Part shown: piece by piece, positions 1 through 5,380 of the stretch
Layout: every line of letters begins with the position of its first letter
Numbering within the stretch: the first letter of the stretch is position 1
Source: Candidatus Aminicenantota bacterium
Lineage (GTDB): Bacteria > Acidobacteriota > Aminicenantia > Aminicenantales > Saccharicenantaceae
Length of the DNA stretch: 5,380 nt
Assembly: GCA_026393955.1 (NCBI GenBank)
Contig: JAPKZE010000387.1
Span: 1 to 5,380 of the forward strand
Direction: 5' to 3'
Program-made: the position numbers and the translations under genes
The notes under the pieces: generated by a model
Told to the model about the DNA's origin: nothing
Databases searched by the model: none
Seen by the model: the letters and a program-made list of their open reading frames with translations, nothing else

Positions 1-1950
1 GGCCGCGACGACGACCAGGTCCGACGACCGGGCCAGCTCGATCGCCTCTTCGATCCTCTTCCGCGACTCGTCCTTCGGACCGTAGTCCCACACCAGCCGG
101 ACCTCTCCGCTCCGGACCGGCTCGTGGAACTCGAGCCGCAGGTCGTAAGCCCGGCCCTTTTCGAGCCGGACCTCGGCCGCGGCCGTGCGGTACGCACCTT
201 TCCGCCACCGGTCGATGATCAGGCGGCCGTCGAGCCAGAGCCGGAACCCGTCGTTGCCCTCGATGCCGATCCGCCGCGGGCCGCTCTCGGGCCCCACGAG
301 CGACCCGGTCCAACGTACGGAATACCAATCCGTCGCGAGACCGGGCGCGGGGGGCAGGAAGGTCCAGTGGAAATCGACCTTCGGGTCGACGCGCCGCGAC
401 GCGGGCTCGCCCGCGAGGTCGGGATTGGCGAAATATTCGCCCGCGAGGCCTCTTTCGTTCGCGCCGCCGCCGATCTCCTGCGTAACGCCAGACGCGTTCA
501 CGCTCGAGGGCTGCAGGTGATCCGGACCGATCACGCCCAGCCTTTTCGGCTCGACGCGGCCACAGCCCTCGGCGTAACGGACGGTCGTGCCTGTCGCTGC
601 GGCCCGCTCCCGGATCGCGTCGAGCAGGGAGACCTCGCGGCCGCCGGGCCGGCTGTAGCCGCCGAGCCGGGCCTCGGCGGCGTCCGGTCCGATCACCGCG
701 ATCGATCTCAGCGTCCGCGCGAGCGGCAGGGTGCGGCCGTCGTTCTTGAGGAGGACGAGGGAATCCCCGGCCGCCTTGCGGGCCAGGGCCCGGTGCGACG
801 GTTGGCCGCTGATCTGTTCCGCCCCGGCCGGATCGACATAGGGATCCTCGAACAGGCCGAGCTCCATCTTGGCCCGCAGGACCCGGCGGACCGCGTCGTC
901 GATGCGGGCCCGATCGACCAGGCCGCGCGTGATCGCCTCGCTGAACAGGGCCGCGTGCCCGATCTCCGATTGGAAGATGACATCGAGTCCGTTCGCCCAA
1001 GCCTGCCGGCCCGACTCGAGATAGGAATCCGCGGTGAGGTGCAGACTGGACATGCCTCCGACGGCGTTCGCGTCCGAGATGACGAAGCCCCGAAAACGCC
1101 ACTCGTCCTTGAGGATACCGGTGAGGAGCCGGCGATTGGCGGACGCGGGGCGGCCGTCCCAGGAATTGTAGGAGGACATGATGGACCGGGCCCCGCCCTC
1201 GCGGACCGCGGCCAGGAAGGGCGCGAATTCGGTCTCCCGGAGCTCGCGCTCGCCGGCGGCGATAGGATAGCTGTCCCGCCCGCCGGCGCCGACGTTGGCG
1301 GCGAAGTGCTTGGGCGTCGCGATGACGCCGCGCTTCTCGAAGGCCGCGACGAAGGCGGCCGCCATGCGGGAGGCCAGGTACGGGTCCTCGCCGTAGGTCT
1401 CCTCGGTCCGGCCCCAGCGGACATCGCGGGCGAGGTTGACGACCGGGGACAGGACTTGGCGGATGCCGCGGCTCGCGGTCTCCGCGGCAACGGCCGCGGC
1501 GACCTCGGCCATGAGATCGGCGTCCCACGTCGCGGCCAGGCCGATCGCCTGGGGGAAAGAGGTCGCACCGGGCTGGACGAGCCCGTGCAGGGCTTCTTCG
1601 AAGAAGACCGCGGGGATCCCCAGGCGCGTTCGTTCGACGAAAAACCTCTGGGTGGCGTTGGCTTTTTCGGCCTGCTCCCGGGCCCCTGCCGCCCGGAACT
1701 GGAGCCCGAAGATCCCGTCCCTATACGCATCCTCGCCGCCGGCGAGATCGCCGGAGACCATGAACAGCTGGCCGAATTTCTCCTCGGGCGTCATTCGGGC
1801 GAGCAGGTCTTCGACCCGGCGCTCGGTCGACAGCTTGGCGTCGCGATAGGGGAGCCGGCCGGCGGCCGGCGAGGTCCCCCGTCCGCACGAGACGAACCCG
1901 GCGTAAACAACAGCGATGAGCAAAGCGCGTCGAATCCGATCGGACGGCAT
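1..1950 (-). CDS. Glycoside hydrolase family 3 beta-glycosidase with PA14 domain, exported, C-terminus cut by window edge
   Basis: The frame is open for 650 codons to the window edge. Family 3 enzymes remove glucose, xylose or related sugars from beta-linked glycans by a retaining mechanism. Residues 1-22 are an export signal: basic RIRR, a hydrophobic stretch, then FVSC, so Cys22 may be a lipidation site, although Phe at -3 is not ideal. The barrel domain spans about 35-375: MTPEEKFGQL (53-62), FFEEALHGL (116-124), WGRTEETYGEDP (179-190), KHFAAN (214-219), SSYN (259-262) and the nucleophile motif VISDANAVGG, with Asp293 as predicted nucleophile. The second domain begins near 390 (LVLLKNDGRTLPL, 398-410). 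It is interrupted by a PA14 domain at about 500-623 (GLAGEYF, then GNDGFRLWLDG), often a sugar-binding insert in this family. The acid/base residue should lie in the missing part. ATG at 1950 is the first possible ATG, because TAA lies in frame at 1960-1962. No Shine-Dalgarno is visible. The gene starts 15 bases after the kinase stop. Substrate (glucoside or xyloside) cannot be decided. Confidence 0.93.
   Translation of the reverse strand, partial: MPSDRIRRALLIAVVYAGFVSCGRGTSPAAGRLPYRDAKLSTERRVEDLLARMTPEEKFGQLFMVSGDLAGGEDAYRDGIFGLQFRAAGAREQAEKANATQRFFVERTRLGIPAVFFEEALHGLVQPGATSFPQAIGLAATWDADLMAEVAAAVAAETASRGIRQVLSPVVNLARDVRWGRTEETYGEDPYLASRMAAAFVAAFEKRGVIATPKHFAANVGAGGRDSYPIAAGERELRETEFAPFLAAVREGGARSIMSSYNSWDGRPASANRRLLTGILKDEWRFRGFVISDANAVGGMSSLHLTADSYLESGRQAWANGLDVIFQSEIGHAALFSEAITRGLVDRARIDDAVRRVLRAKMELGLFEDPYVDPAGAEQISGQPSHRALARKAAGDSLVLLKNDGRTLPLARTLRSIAVIGPDAAEARLGGYSRPGGREVSLLDAIRERAAATGTTVRYAEGCGRVEPKRLGVIGPDHLQPSSVNASGVTQEIGGGANERGLAGEYFANPDLAGEPASRRVDPKVDFHWTFLPPAPGLATDWYSVRWTGSLVGPESGPRRIGIEGNDGFRLWLDGRLIIDRWRKGAYRTAAAEVRLEKGRAYDLRLEFHEPVRSGEVRLVWDYGPKDESRKRIEEAIELARSSDLVVVAA
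937..1008 (-). repeat. Source-like copy of a direct repeat, inside the GH3 gene
   Basis: These 72 bases encode GH3 residues 315-338, just after the nucleophile segment. They match 4696-4767 in the same orientation, 3,759 bases away, with 8 substitutions and no gaps. Five differences are synonymous third-position changes and three change the residue (W318R, Q327E, G331R). This is the intact member of the pair; the other copy is a fossil between genes. Confidence 0.9.
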
Positions 1951-1965
1951 GGCGGGATTTTAGCG

Positions 1966-4608
1966 TTAATTACCGAGCTTGAACAGGGCCCGGAATTCCG
2001 GGCTCGTCCGAATAGGCAGGAATTCCGGCAGGATGACCGGGAACAGAGGATCGGATAGTCCCTTGTCCAAAGCCGCCTTCAGCGCCGCCACTGCGGGCTT
2101 CACTTGACCCAAGCCCGCATAGAGCCCGGCCAGGTCGACTAGGCTATCGCCGTCGACGGCTTTGGCGGCCAGCGCTCGATCCAGGTACGCCAGGGCCTCG
2201 CTCTTTTTTCCCTCGATCGCGCACAGCTTGCCGAGCAGACATATGAAGGCTCCGGCATCCGGCTTGCCGGGGCCGTGCTCCTTCAGCACCGATGCTTCGG
2301 CGCCTGCCGCGAGCTTGACGGCCTCGTCCCGGCTCCCAGACGCGGCAAGCGCCATGGCCAGATCGAAAGAATTGACCTCCGGATCGCCTTTCATCCCGCC
2401 CTCGCGACCGAGCTCGGCGACTTTTTTATAAATGGGCACCGCTTCGGCGGCCTTGCCGGAGGCCAGGAGCATGTGGGCCAAGTTGGGCAGGGCGTACGGA
2501 TGGGCCGGCTCGAGCTCGACAGCCCTCCTCAGCTCCTTCTCGCCCTCCGTGAATTTTTCCTGTACGGACAGGCAAAATCCTAAGAGCGCGTGAGAGTTGG
2601 CCAGGTCCGAAGCCATGGCCGCGTACCGCCGGGCTGTTCTTTCTGCCGCTTGAACATCCTTCTTATAGTAATAGTAGAGGTACCAGAGATTCAGCAGAGG
2701 GATGGAGTTATGCGGAGCGAGTTCGGCGGCCTTCTCGTACATCGCCGCCGCTTCATCGAGCCGGCCGAGGGATTGGAGGATCCGTCCCGAGTTGTTCCAG
2801 GCCGGCATGTGGTCCGGATAGACCTCTCGCAGAGTCCGGTATTCCTCGAGGGCCCGCTGGGGGTCCTTGTCGACGAATTGCCGGTTCACGGCCTTCAGCT
2901 TCAGAAGATCGCGCGTGGGATAGTCCTGGGCTTCGGCGAGCTTGAGGGCCCGGCCCAGCATCTCGCGGCCTTTTTCTTCCTGCCGGAGGAACTGGATAAG
3001 AACGAGTCCGAGCGAAGCGTGGGCTTCGACGAACTGGGGATCTTTTTCGATGGCCAACTCGAAGAACTTGGCCGCGTCTTGGACTTTCCCGTCCTGCCAC
3101 CGGGCTTGGCCGAGAGAGAAGCTATTCAAAGCGTCCCATGAGGATGTCGTCACCTCAGTGACCGGCCGGTTGGCTTTTTCGATGCTCTTCAGCGACTCGC
3201 CCAGGTGGGATCGGAGCTTGTCCGAGAGAACGTCGATGGCCTTGAGCAGGACCTCTTCCCGGCCCCGGGCGGTGACCCGGATCCTGTCGATGTGGCGGTG
3301 TTTGACCGGGTCGATGAGGATGGCCTCGAGCTGATAGGCGTCGCCGGCCGAGAGGATGCGCGGCAGGACGAAGGCCCGGACGCCGCCGAAGCGGCAGACG
3401 TCATAGCCAAGGGTTTCGTCGATCTTCGTCGCGGCGTCCTTCCGCATGAGCTTGAGGGTCTCCCCGATCTGAGGCTTGTCGAAGATGGCCACGTAAGGCG
3501 ACTGTTGCAGGTCGGCTTCGATGGCGGTCCGAAGGGCCAGATCGAAGACCGGATCGCCGGTGAGGTTCTCGACGTCGGCGACCATGAGCTTGTCGCGGTT
3601 CTCGAAAGCCAGGCCGGGCTTGCCGAGGAGCCAGACGGCGACGGCGACGGCGGCGAGCGAGACCGCACCGGCCGCGATCCAGACGGGCTTCGGCCGGTGG
3701 CGAAAGGATAGTCTTTTTGCCATTGGATGGGCGTGCGCACCCATGGCCTCTTCGAGCCGGCGCAGGTCGGCGGCCATCTCGGCAGCTGTCTTGTAGCGGC
3801 GGCCCGGGTCCTTGGCCAGGGCCTTGCGGATGACTCCCCCGATCTCGGCCGGGAAGCCCGGCCTGATGTTTTTGACCGCGCGCGGTTCCTCGTGGACGAT
3901 GGCGTGGAGGATGGCCCGCTCACTGTCCCGTCCGAACGGCAGCGTCCCCGCGGTCATCTCGTAGAGGATGACGCCCAGGGACCAGAGGTCGGTCCTGGCG
4001 TCGACGTCATCGCCGCGGGCCTGTTCGGGAGACATGTAGGCGACCGTCCCCACGGTCGTGCCGGGCTGCGTCAATCTGGCTTCGCCGGCCAGCTTGGCCA
4101 GGCCGAAGTCGAGGATCTTGACCAGGCCGTCCGTCGTGACCATGATGTTGCCGGGCTTGATATCGCGGTGGATGATGCCGTGCTCGTGGGCCTTGGCCAA
4201 ACCTCCTGCGATCTCGGCGGCGATGCGGACCGCTTCGGCCGGTTCCAGCGCGGACCGGGCGATCCGCTCCTTTAGGGTCTCCCCCGGATAGCAGGCCATG
4301 GCGATGTAGAGGCCGCCGTCTTCGGTTTCGTCGACGTCGTGAATGGTGCAGATGTTCGGGTGATCGAGCCCCGAGGCGGCGCGGGCTTCGTTGACGAACC
4401 TCTCCCGGGCCTCGGGATCGGCCGTCAGGCCCGCGGGAAGGAACTTGAGCGCCACCGGGCGATGGAGGTGAAGGTCCTCGGCCTCATAGACGACTCCCAT
4501 CCCTCCCCGGCCGAGCTTGCGGATTATGCGGAATTTGCCGGCGATAGTCTGGCCGGTCTGGACCTCGACGGAGGAGATCCTGAGCGTCCTTGTGGGGGCA
4601 TCCCCCAT
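1966..4608 (-). CDS. Transmembrane Ser/Thr protein kinase with TolB-N-like region and C-terminal TPR array
   Basis: This 880-residue Hanks-type kinase phosphorylates Ser/Thr on partner proteins; the partners are unknown. The kinase domain spans about 26-290 and has every key residue: glycine loop GRGGMG (33-38), Lys55 in VALKF, alpha-C Glu74, HRDIKPGN (147-154) with catalytic Asp149, DFG (167-169), and GTVAYMSPEQ (187-196) after a Thr-containing activation loop. It should be active. One membrane helix (about 309-329) follows a basic stretch (KRLSFRHRPKP), so the C-terminal half is probably outside the cytoplasm. Residues about 338-480 (MVADVENLTGDPVFDLALR onward) resemble the TolB-N/FlgO-like region found in many acidobacterial kinases. 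About 490-851 is TPR-like helical repeats; the clearest 34-residue unit is 601-634 (ending YEKAAELAP). A TTG start 12 codons upstream is possible, but ATG at 4608 is preceded by GGAGG at good spacing. It is preceded by its own promoter and followed by GH3 after 15 bases, suggesting one transcript. Confidence 0.95.
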   Translation of the reverse strand: MGDAPTRTLRISSVEVQTGQTIAGKFRIIRKLGRGGMGVVYEAEDLHLHRPVALKFLPAGLTADPEARERFVNEARAASGLDHPNICTIHDVDETEDGGLYIAMACYPGETLKERIARSALEPAEAVRIAAEIAGGLAKAHEHGIIHRDIKPGNIMVTTDGLVKILDFGLAKLAGEARLTQPGTTVGTVAYMSPEQARGDDVDARTDLWSLGVILYEMTAGTLPFGRDSERAILHAIVHEEPRAVKNIRPGFPAEIGGVIRKALAKDPGRRYKTAAEMAADLRRLEEAMGAHAHPMAKRLSFRHRPKPVWIAAGAVSLAAVAVAVWLLGKPGLAFENRDKLMVADVENLTGDPVFDLALRTAIEADLQQSPYVAIFDKPQIGETLKLMRKDAATKIDETLGYDVCRFGGVRAFVLPRILSAGDAYQLEAILIDPVKHRHIDRIRVTARGREEVLLKAIDVLSDKLRSHLGESLKSIEKANRPVTEVTTSSWDALNSFSLGQARWQDGKVQDAAKFFELAIEKDPQFVEAHASLGLVLIQFLRQEEKGREMLGRALKLAEAQDYPTRDLLKLKAVNRQFVDKDPQRALEEYRTLREVYPDHMPAWNNSGRILQSLGRLDEAAAMYEKAAELAPHNSIPLLNLWYLYYYYKKDVQAAERTARRYAAMASDLANSHALLGFCLSVQEKFTEGEKELRRAVELEPAHPYALPNLAHMLLASGKAAEAVPIYKKVAELGREGGMKGDPEVNSFDLAMALAASGSRDEAVKLAAGAEASVLKEHGPGKPDAGAFICLLGKLCAIEGKKSEALAYLDRALAAKAVDGDSLVDLAGLYAGLGQVKPAVAALKAALDKGLSDPLFPVILPEFLPIRTSPEFRALFKLGN

Positions 4609-4613
4609 TCTTC

Positions 4614-4618
4614 CCTCC
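4614..4618 (-). promoter_or_regulatory. Ribosome binding site deciding the kinase start
   Basis: GGAGG on the minus strand lies 5 bases before ATG at 4608. It favours this start over the in-frame TTG at 4644, which would place the start codon upstream of the predicted transcription start. Confidence 0.8.
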
Positions 4619-4634
4619 GTCCCTCGTTGAGACG

Positions 4635-4663
4635 AGCATAGCAATTCAGACGCCGCGAGTCAA
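4635..4663 (-). promoter_or_regulatory. Sigma-70-type promoter for the kinase (and probably GH3)
   Basis: On the minus strand, a -35 box TTGACT (4658-4663, 5 of 6 to consensus) is separated by 17 bases from a -10 box TATGCT (4635-4640, 4 of 6). A TG one base upstream of the -10 makes it extended. Transcription would start near 4628, giving a leader of about 20 bases that carries the GGAGG site. Optimal spacing and position directly before the gene support it; there is no experimental evidence. Confidence 0.65.
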
Positions 4664-4695
4664 TCCGGGGAGCAAGGAGAGAAGCGACGTCTTCA

Positions 4696-4767
4696 TTCGC
4701 TGAACAGGGCCGCGTGCCGGATCTCCGATTCGAAAATGACGTCGAGCCCGTTCGCCCGGGCCTGCCG
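4696..4767 (-). pseudogene. Fossil fragment of a GH3 glycoside hydrolase gene
   Basis: Read on the minus strand this gives 24 codons, beginning RQARANGLDVIF and ending HAALFSE. They match residues 315-338 of the adjacent GH3 at 21 of 24 residues and 64 of 72 bases without gaps. In-frame stops bound it on both sides: TAA at 4768-4770 and TGA at 4693-4695. It has no start codon or ribosome binding site and cannot make a functional enzyme. Because five of eight differences are synonymous, the fragment probably came from a related GH3 gene that diverged while still under selection, rather than from a fresh copy of the neighbour. Its left end is 33 bases upstream of the kinase -35 box. Similarity stops sharply at both ends. 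Confidence 0.85.
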
Positions 4768-4779
4768 TTAAGCCCGGGC
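4754..4779 (-). terminator. GC-rich hairpin after the permease stop, possible terminator
   Basis: GCCCGGGC at 4772-4779 pairs with GCCCGGGC at 4754-4761 across a 10-base loop. It begins at the last base of the permease stop codon. No T-run follows it in the direction of transcription, so it is not a classical intrinsic terminator; it may instead stabilise a 3' end or simply be a palindrome. Each arm is also self-complementary. The distal arm lies within the GH3 fossil. Confidence 0.35.
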
Positions 4780-5380
4780 TAAAAAACGAGGTTGAACAGG
4801 AAGCCGACGATCATGATCCCCGTTCCGACGATGCCGACGAAGATGAGGATCAGGGGCAGCTTCAGGACTTTTTTCAGGATGATCGTCTCGGGAAGCGACA
4901 GGCCGATGACCGACATCATGAAAGCCAGGGCGGTGCCCAGCGAGGCGCCCTTTTCGAGCAGGGCCTGGACGATGGGGATGATGCCGGCGGCGTTCGAATA
5001 GAGGGGGATGCCGATCAGGACGGAAACAGGAACGGACCACCAGGCGGACTTACCCATGATCGAGGCCATGAAGTTCTGCGGCACGTAGCCGTGGACGGCG
5101 GAGCCGACGGCGATGCCGCCGACGATGAACGGCCAGACGCGGCTCACGATGTCCTTGACGGCGGCGAGCCCAGCCGCAACGCGCTCCCCGAACGGCGTCC
5201 GGCCGTCCTCGGAGCTCCCGCTCTGGGCCTTGATCTCGTAAACCCAGGGCTCGACGAACCGCTCCAGCTTCAAGCGGCCGATACCCCCGCCGGCTGTGAT
5301 GGCGATGACGAGTCCGGTCGAGACGTAGAGCAGAGCGGTCTTCCAGCCGAACAGTCCGAAGAGGAGGACGACGGCGACCT
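4779..5380 (-). CDS. COG0701-type predicted permease (ArsP/YraQ-like family), N-terminus cut by window edge
   Basis: The frame is open from the window edge, giving 199 residues before TAG at 4779-4781. The internal TTG at 5273 is not a credible start, because the conserved frame continues upstream (LVIAITAGGGIGRLKLER). The visible part holds a partial helix near the edge, a helix at about 13-33, a hydrophilic loop (about 36-76) carrying LKLERFVEPWV, and four hydrophobic segments at about 79-99, 113-141, 150-168 and 173-199. The signatures GIPLYSNAAGIIPIVQALL and SLPETIILKKVLK are those I recognise in COG0701/DUF318 permeases. Some members export methylated or trivalent organic arsenicals (ArsP); most have unknown substrates. 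No cysteine is visible in this half, so an arsenic role cannot be supported. No small thioredoxin-like or ArsR gene follows it, unlike some family loci. It appears to be transcribed separately from the kinase. Confidence 0.85.
   Translation of the reverse strand, partial: VAVVLLFGLFGWKTALLYVSTGLVIAITAGGGIGRLKLERFVEPWVYEIKAQSGSSEDGRTPFGERVAAGLAAVKDIVSRVWPFIVGGIAVGSAVHGYVPQNFMASIMGKSAWWSVPVSVLIGIPLYSNAAGIIPIVQALLEKGASLGTALAFMMSVIGLSLPETIILKKVLKLPLILIFVGIVGTGIMIVGFLFNLVF

Noticed and set aside
708..1730. A 340-codon minus-strand open frame in another phase of the GH3 gene
   Set aside because: It is a Ser/Arg/Pro-rich shadow without any domain. The GH3 frame on the same strand explains the region fully.
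1849..1873. GC-rich palindrome-like run near the GH3 start
   Set aside because: It is coding sequence for the Ala/Gly-rich linker after the signal peptide, and such runs are common at this base composition.
1951..1968. A terminator between kinase and GH3
   Set aside because: The 15-base gap has no inverted repeat or T-run, so read-through is expected.
124..2058. A 644-codon plus-strand open frame covering almost all of the GH3 gene
   Set aside because: It lies opposite a clear GH3 gene with intact family motifs. Its translation is rich in Arg, Gly, Pro and Ala with no recognisable domain, as expected for antisense frames in high-GC DNA.
4609..4644. A longer kinase starting at TTG (4644)
   Set aside because: The added 12 residues overlap the predicted -10 box and lie upstream of the likely transcript start, while ATG at 4608 has a good ribosome binding site.
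4696..4767. A trans-acting antisense RNA against GH3 mRNA encoded on the plus strand
   Set aside because: A plus-strand transcript here would be about 89 percent complementary to GH3 mRNA, but I see no convincing plus-strand promoter or terminator around it. A decayed gene fragment is the simpler reading.
4779..5380. Naming the permease arsP, an organoarsenical exporter
   Set aside because: Only the C-terminal part is visible, no conserved cysteines can be seen, and no arsenic genes are nearby. The family-level name is as far as the sequence allows.

Overview
This is a high-GC bacterial window with three protein genes, all read on the minus strand. From right to left, in the direction of transcription, they are: the C-terminal end of a COG0701-type membrane permease; a short intergenic region; a complete transmembrane Ser/Thr protein kinase with a large TPR sensor half; and, 15 bases further on, a family 3 glycoside hydrolase (GH3) that runs off the left edge. 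The kinase architecture (Hanks kinase, one membrane helix, a TolB-N/FlgO-like region beginning with an 'NLTGDPVFD' motif, then TPRs) is one I associate with Acidobacteriota and allies such as Aminicenantes. With the high GC and a secreted PA14-containing GH3, this suggests a heterotrophic, polysaccharide-using member of that group. That assignment is inference, not proof.

Layout: 1-1950 is GH3, with a signal peptide or lipoprotein leader, a complete catalytic barrel and a PA14 insertion in the second domain; the C-terminus is missing. 1951-1965 is a 15-base gap with no terminator. 1966-4608 is the 880-residue kinase. 4609-4778 is the only real intergenic region. It holds the kinase ribosome binding site, a strong sigma-70-type promoter, a 72-base fossil of GH3 coding sequence and a GC-rich hairpin. 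4779-5380 is the permease, lacking its N-terminus. No stretch over 300 bases is without a gene.

The kinase has its own promoter and the GH3 gene follows with no terminator or obvious promoter, so the two are probably co-transcribed. A membrane kinase able to sense through TPR or TolB-like domains may be made together with an exported glycosidase. A functional link is plausible but not shown. The permease looks like a separate unit.

The most unusual item is the fossil at 4696-4767. It matches residues 315-338 of the neighbouring GH3 at 64 of 72 bases (21 of 24 residues), is in the same orientation, is bounded on both sides by in-frame stops, and lies just upstream of the kinase promoter. It suggests a second, diverged GH3 gene once stood here or was recombined in. 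I saw no RNA gene, CRISPR array, insertion sequence or phage gene.
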